From Pseudofrankia inefficax (GTDB lineage: Bacteria; Actinomycetota; Actinomycetes; Frankiales; Frankiaceae), in assembly GCF_000166135.1 (NCBI RefSeq), contig NC_014666.1:2418001-2482000 (forward strand): a stretch of 64,000 nucleotides of DNA, given 5' to 3'. Every line of letters starts with the position of its first letter. Position 1 is the stretch's first letter. The notes beneath the pieces are model-generated. The model saw nothing but the letters and a program-made list of their open reading frames with translations, had not been told where the DNA came from and did no database searches. Below are positions 29,194-37,326 of the stretch, piece after piece. The translations under genes and the position numbers were made by a program.

Positions 29194-30072
29194 TCAGGCG
29201 AATGCGGCGGTGGCGTGCGCGCGCAACAGCAGGGTGACCCAGCTGCGGAACGGCGCCCACCGCTGGGCCAGCCGGCTGAGCTGGCCGAGCTCCGGGCTGT
29301 CGAGGTGGTAGGCCTTCGCCATCGCCTGGTGCAGCCGGCGCTCGTGGCCGGGGAAGACGTCGGGATGGCCGGCGCCGCGGATGAGGATCAGCTCGGCGGA
29401 GAAGGGGCCGATCCCGGGCAGCGCCTGCAGGTGCCGCAGCGCCTCCTCGGTCGGCAGCGCGCGCAGCGTGGCCGCGTCGAGCTCACCGTCGAGGGCGGCC
29501 TGCGCGACGGCGCGCAGCCGGCCCATCTTCAGCTCGGACAGGCCGGGCAGATCGTCGACGGTCCGCAGCGTCGAGGGGGTGGGGAAGGCCGCGGTCGGCT
29601 GACCGGCGACGGTGATCGTCTCGCCGTGCTCGCGGGCGATGGTCGCCTTGAGCCGAGCGGCCTGGGTCAGCCGGATCCGGTGGCCGATGATCGTCCAGCA
29701 GGCCGCCTCGTAGGGCGACGGGAAGCAGACCGGGCGCAGCCCGAGATGACGGGCGGCCAGGCCGGCGGCCACCGCGTCGGCGGCCACGCAGTCGGGAAAG
29801 GCGGCGCCGTCGACGTCCAGGGACAGGATGCGGGCCACCTGCGCCCGGACGGCGGCCGGGTCCGCGCCGCCGGTGAGGTCGGCGTGGACGGTGCCGTCCG
29901 GTGCCTGGCGGATCGCGGCCCCGGCGCTGGTGTGGCCGTCGTCGGTGGGGAAGGCCAGCCGCAGCACGTCGTCGGGCGCCGCGTCGTAGCTGGCGGGCGT
30001 GAAGCCCTCCAGGAACCGGGTACCGGCCGCCAGCGAGAACGGCCCCCGGGGGGTGATCGTGATCGTGGTCAT
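29194..30072 (-). CDS. HhH-GPD DNA glycosylase, AlkA-like
   Basis: A 292-aa protein of the DNA-3-methyladenine glycosylase II type. An N-terminal beta domain (ITPRGPFSLAAGTRFLEGF) is followed by the helix-hairpin-helix (LQALPGIGPFSAELILIRG). After the hairpin the sequence reads DVFPGHERRL; where most relatives have Asp three residues after DxFP, this one has Glu. It starts at ATG 30072 and overlaps the MarR stop by 4 nt (ATGA). Part of a three-gene SRPBCC-MarR-glycosylase operon. Confidence 0.82.
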   Translation of the reverse strand: MTTITITPRGPFSLAAGTRFLEGFTPASYDAAPDDVLRLAFPTDDGHTSAGAAIRQAPDGTVHADLTGGADPAAVRAQVARILSLDVDGAAFPDCVAADAVAAGLAARHLGLRPVCFPSPYEAACWTIIGHRIRLTQAARLKATIAREHGETITVAGQPTAAFPTPSTLRTVDDLPGLSELKMGRLRAVAQAALDGELDAATLRALPTEEALRHLQALPGIGPFSAELILIRGAGHPDVFPGHERRLHQAMAKAYHLDSPELGQLSRLAQRWAPFRSWVTLLLRAHATAAFA

Positions 30073-30518
30073 CGCGTCGTCTCTCCTCGGTCGTCGCGGC
30101 GGGCGAGCTGGTGCAGCGTCGTGAGCAGCCCGGCGGGGTCGGGCACGGCCCGGAAGAACTCGGCGTCGACCTGCTCCACGGCGGCGATCGCCCGCTGGGC
30201 CAGGTCGGCGCCGCGCTCGGTGACCCGCAGCCTCCGGGCCCGGGTGTCGGTCGGGTCGACCTCGCGCACCAGCAGGGCCTTGGCTTCGAGCTTGCGCAGC
30301 ACCTGTGAGGTCATCTTCACGTCGGTGCCGGCCTGGACCGCCACGCTGAGCTGGTTCGGCTCCCCGCCGCGGGAGTTCAGCCACCAGGTCGTCGCGAGCA
30401 GCACGAACTGCACGTGGGTGAGGTCCAGCGGAGCCAGCGCGGCGGCGATGTCACGCTGCCAGCGCAGCGTGACGTGCCACAGCAGGAATCCGGGGCTGTC
30501 GTCGGGATTCGCCGGCAC
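30069..30518 (-). CDS. MarR family regulator
   Basis: A 149-aa winged-helix MarR protein. The recognition region is VAVQAGTDVKMTSQVLRKLE, followed by the wing DPTDTRARRLRVTERG. The FVLLATTWWLNSR helix precedes it. It lies 3 bp after the SRPBCC gene and overlaps the glycosylase gene, so all three are cotranscribed. It probably controls its own operon at the 30966-30995 repeat. Confidence 0.88.
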   Translation of the reverse strand: MPANPDDSPGFLLWHVTLRWQRDIAAALAPLDLTHVQFVLLATTWWLNSRGGEPNQLSVAVQAGTDVKMTSQVLRKLEAKALLVREVDPTDTRARRLRVTERGADLAQRAIAAVEQVDAEFFRAVPDPAGLLTTLHQLARRDDRGETTR

Positions 30519-30521
30519 GGC

Positions 30522-30938
30522 CTAGCGCTCCGCGCGGGCCACCAGGGCGGCGACCACCTCGGGGAAGTCGGCCGTGATCGCCGGGCCGAGCTGCGGGCCC
30601 ACCTGCTCGGCGGCAGCACCCGTGATCTCGGTCCGGTAGACCACCCGGGTCCGGCCGCCGTCGACTCGCTCCAGCCGGTGCTCGGTACGCACGACGAAGT
30701 CGCCGGCGTCCATCTCGTCGGTGAACAGCTCGCCTGGCGTGATCTCGACGAGGCGCATCTCGATGGGGTCGTCACCGGGCGGGGTCATGGTGAAGCGCGT
30801 GCCGACGGCGAACGGGCCACCGACCTCGATCTTCTCGATGCCGTCGTTCCACTCCGGCCACGCCGCCATGTCGGACCAGTGACGCCAGAGCGCCTCCGGC
30901 GTGGCGGTGGTCTCGACGCTGTGCTCGTACTCCCACAT
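30522..30938 (-). CDS. SRPBCC family protein
   Basis: A 138-aa START/Bet v1-like (SRPBCC) protein: MWEYEHSVETTATPEALWRH at the N-terminus and a C-terminal amphipathic helix (FPEVVAALVARAER). The fold binds hydrophobic ligands. The start at ATG 30938 has GGAAGGGGAAG upstream. First gene of the SRPBCC-MarR-glycosylase operon. Confidence 0.85.
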   Translation of the reverse strand: MWEYEHSVETTATPEALWRHWSDMAAWPEWNDGIEKIEVGGPFAVGTRFTMTPPGDDPIEMRLVEITPGELFTDEMDAGDFVVRTEHRLERVDGGRTRVVYRTEITGAAAEQVGPQLGPAITADFPEVVAALVARAER

Positions 30939-30965
30939 GGCGCTTCCCCTTCCGATCGGATGCTC

Positions 30966-31001
30966 TGCGAGAAGATTATCTGCGCGAAGACTATCTGGCA
31001 A
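30966..31001 (-). promoter_or_regulatory. Promoter with tandem 15-bp operator repeat for the SRPBCC-MarR operon
   Basis: Two adjacent 15-bp units, TGCGAGAAGATTATC (30966-30980) and TGCGCGAAGACTATC (30981-30995), differ at two bases. On the minus strand TTGCCA (31001-30996) and TAATCT (30978-30973) are spaced by 17 bp, a good promoter for the gene starting at 30938. The repeat covers the spacer and -10, where a bound repressor would block RNA polymerase. The MarR protein of the operon is the natural candidate. Confidence 0.6.
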
Positions 31002-31113
31002 GGGCTGACTTTCGGGCAGCTGGCTGGTAGCTGACGGTCGAGAACTGGGCACCTTTGGTTACGCCCAGCTGCGCCGCACGACCTAGGCTGTGGCGCGGAG
31101 GGAGGCGGGGGCG

Positions 31114-32220
31114 ATGGCGAACCGGTTCGAGGCGATGGGGCCGGGGACCGGCTGGGAGCTGGCGCAGGCCGGTGACCTCGCGCGCGACGACGCCGAGGTC
31201 GGGATCTGGGACCGCGACGTGCTCGGCGGGCGGCTGACCTGGGACAGGCGCACAGCCGAGCTGCACGGCGTCCGGCTGGAGGACTTCGGCGGGACGATGG
31301 ACGACTTCTACGCGACCATCCACCCCGACGATCTCCCGAAGGTCCAGGAAGCCGTGGAGACGGCGATCGCGGAGCACGGCTCGTACCTGTCGGAGTACCG
31401 GGTGGTGCGCCCGGACGGGTCCCAGGCGTGGATCCAGGGGATCGGGCGGATCGTGGCGAACACGGGCGGCCGGTCCGCCCGGGTGATCGGCCTCGTCGTC
31501 GACGTGACCTGGCGGCGCGCGATGGTCGACATCCTGCAGCGCGCGATCCTGCCGCAGACCCTGCCGCAGGTGTTCGGCATCGACCTGGCCGCCCACTACC
31601 TGCCAGCCGTCCGCGATGCCGGGATCGGCGGCGACTGGTACGACGCCAACGTCCTCCCGGACGGCGCGGTCCTGCTGGTGGTCGGCGACGTCGCCGGCCA
31701 CGGCCTCCCCGCGGTCGCCGCGATGGCCGAGCTACGCCACGCCGCCCGTGCCTACGCGCTGGCGGGCTACTCGCCGGCGGGCATCACCACCCAGCTGTCG
31801 GCGAACCTCGCGCCCGACCCGGACGCCACCACGGCGACCGCGGTCGTCACCCACCTGGACCCGGCCACCCGCCGGCTCACCTGGTCCTGCGCCGGGCACC
31901 CGCCGCCGCTGCTGGTGACCGGCTCGGACGTCCACTACCTCGACGACGTCCACGGCCCCCTGCTCGGCGTCGACCCGACGCTCTCCTACGGGCAGACCGC
32001 GCTGAGCGTGCCGCCCGGCGCCCGACTCCTGCTCTACACCGACGGGCTGGTCGAGCGACGGGATGCCTCCCTCACCGACAGGCTGGACCTCCTCGCCGAC
32101 GTCGCCGCCGACCACTCTCGGCTGGGCCTCGGCGATCTCTGTGACGGCATCCTGGCCGAGGTCGCCGGCGACGCGGACCGGGAGGACGACGTCTGTCTCC
32201 TCGCCGTCCAGGCGCCCTGA
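31114..32220 (+). CDS. PAS domain-containing PP2C (SpoIIE-type) phosphatase
   Basis: A 368-aa protein: an N-terminal PAS fold (GIWDRDVLGGRLTWDRRTAE to VIGLVVDVTWRR, about residues 28-140), then a SpoIIE-like PP2C domain. Metal-site motifs are GGDWYDA, VGDVAGHGL, LLYTDGLVE and DREDDVCLL. In actinomycetes such proteins dephosphorylate anti-anti-sigma factors of partner-switching systems, with PAS as the sensor. No anti-sigma or STAS gene is nearby. ATG 31114 is chosen over GTG 31090 because GGAGGGAGG stands before it. Confidence 0.9.
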   Translation: MANRFEAMGPGTGWELAQAGDLARDDAEVGIWDRDVLGGRLTWDRRTAELHGVRLEDFGGTMDDFYATIHPDDLPKVQEAVETAIAEHGSYLSEYRVVRPDGSQAWIQGIGRIVANTGGRSARVIGLVVDVTWRRAMVDILQRAILPQTLPQVFGIDLAAHYLPAVRDAGIGGDWYDANVLPDGAVLLVVGDVAGHGLPAVAAMAELRHAARAYALAGYSPAGITTQLSANLAPDPDATTATAVVTHLDPATRRLTWSCAGHPPPLLVTGSDVHYLDDVHGPLLGVDPTLSYGQTALSVPPGARLLLYTDGLVERRDASLTDRLDLLADVAADHSRLGLGDLCDGILAEVAGDADREDDVCLLAVQAP

Positions 32221-32459
32221 AGGCGACCGAGATCACGCAATGTGGTCGATCTGTTACTAGAGCGTCGTCGGCCGCGCGGCCGCGATGGTAGGCCGGCCGG
32301 CGGCCGGGGCCGCCGCGACCGTCGGTACCGCCGGCCGCCCCGGCCCGGAGCGGGTCACGGTGCCGCTGCCGGCCGGCCTCGCCGCCTTCCCGGTCGACCC
32401 GCCGGCCCGCGCGACCGTGGTCTGCGGCCCGGTGCCGCCGAGGTCTCTCCGGATCCCCG

Positions 32460-32477
32460 TCAGGTCTTGAAACCTGA
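32460..32477. promoter_or_regulatory. Inverted repeat TCAGGT-N6-ACCTGA
   Basis: Perfect 6-bp arms TCAGGT (32460-32465) and ACCTGA (32472-32477) around CTTGAA, about 200 bp before the P450 start. A second, longer palindrome lies 87 bp downstream. Confidence 0.4.
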
Positions 32478-32563
32478 GGACATCCTCATCTATCGTCCCT
32501 GGCGGGGAGGAGGCGCTGTCTACAGGGAACAGTCGGGGCTGTTCGCCGGGCAGCCACCCATCC

Positions 32564-32584
32564 TGCGAGAACCCGGTTCTCGCA
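32564..32584. promoter_or_regulatory. 21-bp perfect palindrome upstream of the P450 gene
   Basis: Arms TGCGAGAACC (32564-32573) and GGTTCTCGCA (32575-32584) are perfectly complementary around one base. It sits 97 bp before the P450 ATG, within the likely promoter region. A 10-bp arm with a 1-nt centre is too tight for a terminator hairpin and typical of a dimeric regulator site. Confidence 0.7.
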
Positions 32585-32680
32585 TCTGCAAGGTGGCTGA
32601 GGGCCGCGGGTTGGCGTGCCGCCAGCGACCGTCCGCCTCGGGGCCGAGCGCGATACCAAACGACTTCCAGGGGGAAGAGC

Positions 32681-33958
32681 ATGACTCCCGCCACCGTCGC
32701 CGGCCGGGTCGAGATCGACCTGTCGGTGTACAACCCGTTCGACGTCGAGTCGGTCAGGGACCCCTACCCGTCCGTCGAGCGGCTCCTGACGGACTATCCG
32801 GTCGCCTTCCACAAGGACCTCAACGCCTGGCTGGTGTCGCCGCACGACCTCGTGGCCGAGATCCTGCGCGACCCCCGTTACAGCACCCGGTTCGCCGACT
32901 GGAAGGACGCCCCGGCGCCCAAGGCCGAGGCGGAGTGGAACCTCTACGACAAGCTGCAGTCGCTGGCGCTGCCGGTGGTCGCGCCGGCCGAGCACATGCG
33001 GCTGCGCCGGCTGACAGCGCCGGCCTTCTCCCGGCGCGTGATGGACCGGATCGAGGCGAGGATCCGCGACGCCGTCATCGGGATCTTCGATGAGATCGAG
33101 AACCCGGCCGAGTTCAACGTCGCCACCGAGATCGCGGCGAAGGTGCCGATCCGCGCGATCGCCCGGATGGTCGGGGTGCCGCCGGAGGCCGAGACGCTCT
33201 TCGAGCACGGGCTCGGCTGGAACCTGGTCCGTGCCCAGAACCCGATGTACGCGGCGCAGGACCGCCAGCGGTACATCGAGGGGACGCTGCCCGGCCTGCG
33301 GTACCTGCTGGACATCGTCGCCGAGCGCCGCGCGGCCGCCACGACGGGGGCCGAGGACGACGCCGACGCCGACTTCATCGGCACCCTGCTCGCGACCGAG
33401 ATCGACGGCGAGCGGCTGACCGACTGGGAGATCGTCACCCTGATCACCGCGTTGGTGACGGCCGGCGCCGACACCGCCGTCGACCTGCACACGACCGTGA
33501 TCCGGGCCCTGCTCCTGCACCCGGACCAGCGCGCGATCCTGCGGGCCCGCCCCGAGCTGACGGAGGGCGCGATCCTGGAGGTGCTGCGCTGGTCCGGGCA
33601 CGGGAAGTTCGGTGGCTTCCCCCGTTTCCCCCTGGAGGACATCGAGGTCGGCGGACAGCTGCTCGAAAAGGGCTCGTTCGTGATGCCCATGTTCGCCCCC
33701 GCCTGGCTGGACCCGGCGAAATGGCCCGAGCCGCGCCGGTTCGACGTGACCCGCAACCACGCCGGAAACATCATCTTCGGCGCCGGCCCGCACCTGTGCA
33801 TCGGCCTGAACCTGGTGAAGGCCCAGGGCCGGCTGGTGATCGAGGAGTTCGAGCGCCGTTTCGGCGACCAGGCCGAGATCGTCGGGGACGTCGAGTACGA
33901 CCCGACCCATTTCAACGCCCGCCGGATGACCAACCTGACGGTCCGGACGGCCGCGTGA
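32681..33958 (+). CDS. Cytochrome P450
   Basis: A 425-aa soluble bacterial P450. The heme loop is FGAGPHLCIG (Cys373), the ExxR is EVLR and the I-helix is AGADTA (residues 261-266). The I-helix has the acidic residue and first Thr, but Ala follows where a second Thr/Ser is common. The start at ATG 32681 follows AGGGGGAAGAG. The ferredoxin gene starts inside its stop codon (TGATG), so the electron donor is co-translated; no ferredoxin reductase is nearby. Substrate unknown. Confidence 0.95.
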   Translation: MTPATVAGRVEIDLSVYNPFDVESVRDPYPSVERLLTDYPVAFHKDLNAWLVSPHDLVAEILRDPRYSTRFADWKDAPAPKAEAEWNLYDKLQSLALPVVAPAEHMRLRRLTAPAFSRRVMDRIEARIRDAVIGIFDEIENPAEFNVATEIAAKVPIRAIARMVGVPPEAETLFEHGLGWNLVRAQNPMYAAQDRQRYIEGTLPGLRYLLDIVAERRAAATTGAEDDADADFIGTLLATEIDGERLTDWEIVTLITALVTAGADTAVDLHTTVIRALLLHPDQRAILRARPELTEGAILEVLRWSGHGKFGGFPRFPLEDIEVGGQLLEKGSFVMPMFAPAWLDPAKWPEPRRFDVTRNHAGNIIFGAGPHLCIGLNLVKAQGRLVIEEFERRFGDQAEIVGDVEYDPTHFNARRMTNLTVRTAA

Positions 33959-34179
33959 TGTCCGGCTCGCGCGACGCCACCCGGGAATGGCGGGTCGAGG
34001 TGGACCGCAACCGGTGCCTGGGCACCGGAGCGTGCGTCTACGCGGCGCCGTCGATCTTCGACCTGGTCGACGGTGTCGCGACGGTGATCGGGCCGGTCGA
34101 CGGTACCGACGAGGCCCTGGCCGACATCGTCGCCGAATGCCCGACCGAGGCGCTGCGGCTCGTCCGGAGTGGCGACTGA
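33958..34179 (+). CDS. 3Fe-4S ferredoxin
   Basis: A 73-aa ferredoxin with Cys20, Cys26 (CLGTGAC) and Cys61 (ECPTEAL). Three cysteines with C-x5-C spacing and a missing fourth Cys mark the 3Fe-4S type that feeds electrons to bacterial P450s. Its ATG overlaps the P450 TGA by one base. It is the likely partner of that P450. Confidence 0.95.
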   Translation: MSGSRDATREWRVEVDRNRCLGTGACVYAAPSIFDLVDGVATVIGPVDGTDEALADIVAECPTEALRLVRSGD

Positions 34180-34433
34180 CGCCACGGGCGGCCGGTTCAA
34201 CCAATGCGTAGCGCGGTGACCTGCTTTGTGGGTGAAGGCAGCCTGGCCGCGACATAACAGGTTTCCGTGACGTCGACCTGGGCGGCGCGGACAAGCCGGC
34301 CGACGCCGGTTCCGAGGAGAACGCCGTCGTTCGGCGCCCCCGGCGGTTCCGGTCGTTCAGCCGGTCCTTCTCAGGCTGCGAGCGCGCGTCATGCCTCGTG
34401 GTCTCGGCCCCACTGTTGCTAGGAGGCAGCACC

Positions 34434-35576
34434 ATGCAACTGATCCGCCGTTCACACCTCGACAGGCGTCGGCACAGACGACTCGCGACGTTCTTAGGCG
34501 CGTTGTGCGTCCCGTTCCTGCTCGTCTTGGCGTCGCCGGGGGCCTCGGCGGCCGCGCCGGTGTCGCTGCCGGCCGACGAGGTGCCCCATCCGTCGTCACC
34601 CATGGAGTGGTGGTATTTCACCGGCCACCTCCAGGGCACTGACGCCTTCGGAGGGCACCACGAGTACGGGTTCGAAGAGACGATCATTCGCCTGGACGCG
34701 CTGGGCACCGCGCCGACGGCCACCGCCTACGACGGCCAGCTCGCGATCAGCGACATCACTCGGGGCACCTTCAAGCAGAACATGTCCATGTTCTCGCTCC
34801 AGCCCGACGTCATCCCGTCCGGCGGCGGCTTCAACAACACGGTCGGCACGATCCACATGGACGGCAAGAACGGGGTCAACCACCTCTCCGGTGGCTTCGC
34901 CGATCTCAGCTACTCGTCCATCAACCTCACGCTGAGCCAGTCCACGCCGACCGCCCTGCACGGCAATGCCGGCATCATCCCGTACGGTCCCTTCGGGCAG
35001 TCCGCCTACTATTCGCAGACGAACCTCAAGGCCAAGGGCACGCTGTTCGACCACGGCCTGCTGGTCAACGTGACCGGTATCGCCTGGCAGGACCACCAGT
35101 GGGGCCAGTTCGCCCCCGGCACCGGCGGCTGGGACTGGTACAGCATTCAGCTGTCGAACAACACGCAGTACATGCTCTACTTCATCAAGGACGCGAACCA
35201 GCAGATCGTCCAGACGGTCGGCACCCTGGTCCATGCTGACGGCAGCACGACCAACCTCGACCCGACGGCGATCAGCGAGACGCCGCTTGGTACCTGGACC
35301 AGCCCGCACACCGGGCACGTGTTCGACCAGAAATGGAAGGTCAACCTGCCCGGTGGCTCGTTGACGATCACTCCGCAGCTCGCTGACCAGGAGCTCTACG
35401 TGCCAGTCGTGGCGAACTCGACGACCGGCTCGTACTGGGAAGGCTCCTCCAGCGTCACCGGCACCATTGACGGGCAGGCCGTGACCGGGCAGTCGTACGT
35501 CGAGCTCACGCCGACGTTCGCCATGTTCACGAAGGGCTTCATCTTCGACGCGATCAAGCAGGCGCTCGGACTGTAG
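34434..35576 (+). CDS. Secreted lipocalin-like (AttH/CrtC-type) protein
   Basis: A 380-aa exported protein. The signal peptide is basic (RRRHRRLATFLGALCVPFLL) with cleavage probably near ASA-AAP. The mature part has the AttH/carotenoid-hydratase fold: MEWWYFTGHL, WQDHQWGQF, WDWYSIQL, YWEGSSSVTG, GQSYVELT. These proteins have paired lipocalin-like barrels and hydrate or bind hydrophobic ligands. The start at ATG 34434 has TAGGAGG upstream. Actual substrate unknown; the neighbours (P450, glycosyltransferase) would fit a lipid or terpenoid. Confidence 0.8.
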   Translation: MQLIRRSHLDRRRHRRLATFLGALCVPFLLVLASPGASAAAPVSLPADEVPHPSSPMEWWYFTGHLQGTDAFGGHHEYGFEETIIRLDALGTAPTATAYDGQLAISDITRGTFKQNMSMFSLQPDVIPSGGGFNNTVGTIHMDGKNGVNHLSGGFADLSYSSINLTLSQSTPTALHGNAGIIPYGPFGQSAYYSQTNLKAKGTLFDHGLLVNVTGIAWQDHQWGQFAPGTGGWDWYSIQLSNNTQYMLYFIKDANQQIVQTVGTLVHADGSTTNLDPTAISETPLGTWTSPHTGHVFDQKWKVNLPGGSLTITPQLADQELYVPVVANSTTGSYWEGSSSVTGTIDGQAVTGQSYVELTPTFAMFTKGFIFDAIKQALGL

Positions 35577-35591
35577 CCCCCGGCCGAAAGA

Positions 35592-35630
35592 CGGCGGCGC
35601 GGCGGCCCAGCCCCGGCCCCCGCGCCGCCG
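35592..35630. terminator. Hairpin between convergent AttH-like and glycosyltransferase genes
   Basis: CGGCGGCGCGG (35592-35602) pairs perfectly with CCGCGCCGCCG (35620-35630) over 11 bp with a 17-nt loop. It is placed in the 81-bp convergent gap. Confidence 0.65.
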
Positions 35631-35657
35631 GTACCACTCAGCCGGTCGGCACGCGCC

Positions 35658-36908
35658 TCAGCCGGCGACCAGGTCGAAGATGCGCGTCGCGATCTCGGCC
35701 GGGGTCGGCATGGCGCGGATCTCGGCCTGGACCTCGCGGGCACCCGCGCGCAGGTGCTCGTCGCGCACCAGCGCGTCCAGGAGGCCGGCCGGCAGGTCGG
35801 GCTCGGCCACCAGGTCCAGCGCCATGCCGGCGCCGCGCTTCACGACGACGTCCGCGGTGTGCTGGTGGTCGAACAGGTGCGGCACGACGAGCTGCGGGAT
35901 GCCGGCGTCCAGCGCGCCCATGCTCGTGCCGGCGCCCCCGTGGTGGATGACCGCGGAGCAGGTCGGCATCAGCTGGGTCAGCGGCATGTAGCCGACGGCC
36001 CGGACGTTCGACGGGAGCCCGCCGAGGCCGGTCGGGTCCACGGCGCCCAGCGCCAGCACGAACTCGGCGTCGACCGTGGCCGCCTGCTGGAGGATCCGCC
36101 CGACCAGGTTGTGCCCGCTCGACCCGGACAGCTGGGGGATGAGGTTGCCCAGCGTGACGAGCACCCGCGGCCGGGCCGGCTGCTCGTTCAGCCAGTCGGG
36201 CACCACCGCGCCGCCGTTGTAGGGGACGTACCGCATCGACCAGCCCTGCGGCTCGCTCTCCAGCATGCTCGGCGGCGCCACGTCGATGCCGTACCGCTGG
36301 GTCGGCAGGTCCACGCCATGACGGTCGAACACCTCGCCGGCCAGGGCGCGCAGCAGCGGGTCGAGGCCCGCGGTGCGCAGGAAGCCGAAGCCGTGCTCGA
36401 CGGCGGGGATGTCCAGCTTGGCCGCAGCGGCCAGCGCGCCGACCGTCATCGGGCCGTAGACGATCACGTCGGGCCGCCACCGCTCGGCGACCTCGACGAA
36501 GCCGTGCATCATCTCCATGAGCTCGGCGACGTCCGCCTCGGGCAGGATCTCGCTCACGTGCGGCAGGAAGCCCGCGTACTCCGGCGCCTCGCTCAGCGCC
36601 TCCGACACCGACGGCTGCGCGGGCGCGGTGGGCGCGGTGGGCGCGGTGGGCTCAGCCTGGGCGGACGGGCTCTCGGCCGGGGCGTCGCCCGACGTGGACA
36701 GCGCGGCCACGTCGAACGCGTTGAGGAACTGGGCGATGCCCCGGCCGGGCAGCAGGTCCACCACCGGCAGGCCGGCCCCCGCGATCTTGACCACGTCGCC
36801 GCCGCTCGCGACGAGCACCTCGGCGCCGGCCGCCCGCAGCGCCCAGCACACCGGCACCGTCGGCAGGGCGTGGCTCAGCTCGGGGAGTGTCGCCAACAGC
36901 ACTCGCAT
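35658..36908 (-). CDS. GT1-family glycosyltransferase (natural-product type)
   Basis: A 416-aa GT-B fold enzyme of the macrolide/aglycone type. It starts MRVLLATLPELSHALP and contains the donor-site block HHGGAGTSMGALDAGIPQL, then VPHLFDHQHTADV. An Ala/Pro/Thr-rich insert (about 95-125) is made of a GCGGTGGGC-type DNA repeat. Such enzymes add nucleotide-activated sugars to polyketides, terpenoids or lipids. ATG 36908 is preferred to the one at 36926 because GGTAGGCAG precedes it. It is divergent from a TetR gene across 418 bp. Confidence 0.88.
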   Translation of the reverse strand: MRVLLATLPELSHALPTVPVCWALRAAGAEVLVASGGDVVKIAGAGLPVVDLLPGRGIAQFLNAFDVAALSTSGDAPAESPSAQAEPTAPTAPTAPAQPSVSEALSEAPEYAGFLPHVSEILPEADVAELMEMMHGFVEVAERWRPDVIVYGPMTVGALAAAAKLDIPAVEHGFGFLRTAGLDPLLRALAGEVFDRHGVDLPTQRYGIDVAPPSMLESEPQGWSMRYVPYNGGAVVPDWLNEQPARPRVLVTLGNLIPQLSGSSGHNLVGRILQQAATVDAEFVLALGAVDPTGLGGLPSNVRAVGYMPLTQLMPTCSAVIHHGGAGTSMGALDAGIPQLVVPHLFDHQHTADVVVKRGAGMALDLVAEPDLPAGLLDALVRDEHLRAGAREVQAEIRAMPTPAEIATRIFDLVAG

Positions 36909-37244
36909 GGTCTGCCTACCACCCATTCAGTGTCAGTTATGGCCGTCGAAGGCCGTACAGTCCGCGGCCACGAGTGCCGGTTCGTGCCACTTCCTGCACC
37001 GACCCTACGAGCGGTCACCTGATCTCCCGCACAGACCCCCACCGATGACGCGAAAAGCGGGAGACGGCCACGGAGACGTATCCGCGCTGGTCCCAGGCCT
37101 GGCCGCCGTCCCGGGACCGGGCGGGCTTCGTGGCTCGAAGAGAGGCCCGGGGAGGACGGCTGTCGGAAGGCCGTCAACGTCACGGCGGACGCCCACCCGA
37201 GTGGGCGTGGAGCGCGACGGTGAGTGAAGGAATGCGAACGCGTC

Positions 37245-37259
37245 GTAACTACGTGTTAC
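37245..37259. promoter_or_regulatory. 15-bp palindrome GTAAC-N5-GTTAC
   Basis: Perfect arms GTAAC (37245-37249) and GTTAC (37255-37259) flank TACGT. It lies 67 bp before the TetR start, in the 418-bp divergent gap with the glycosyltransferase, and probably binds that TetR. The rest of the gap shows no gene. Confidence 0.6.
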
Positions 37260-37326
37260 ACTTGGCGACACTTTCGGGTTCGTCCGCGCGGCGCCCGAAC
37301 GAGCGAGAGGGTGGTTCGCCACACCT

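Larger units (their letters stand above)
32221..32680. other. 460-bp gap before the P450 gene
   Basis: No convincing gene is seen on either strand; the sequence is GC-rich at 32270-32460 and then carries two palindromes, at 32460-32477 and 32564-32584. It separates the phosphatase gene from the P450 gene and most of the second half is probably the P450 control region. Confidence 0.6.

Noticed and set aside
36600-36660. Possible CRISPR or tandem array in the glycosyltransferase gene
   Set aside because: It is a short GCGGTGGGC-type run inside the coding frame giving an Ala/Pro/Thr insert, with no spacers.
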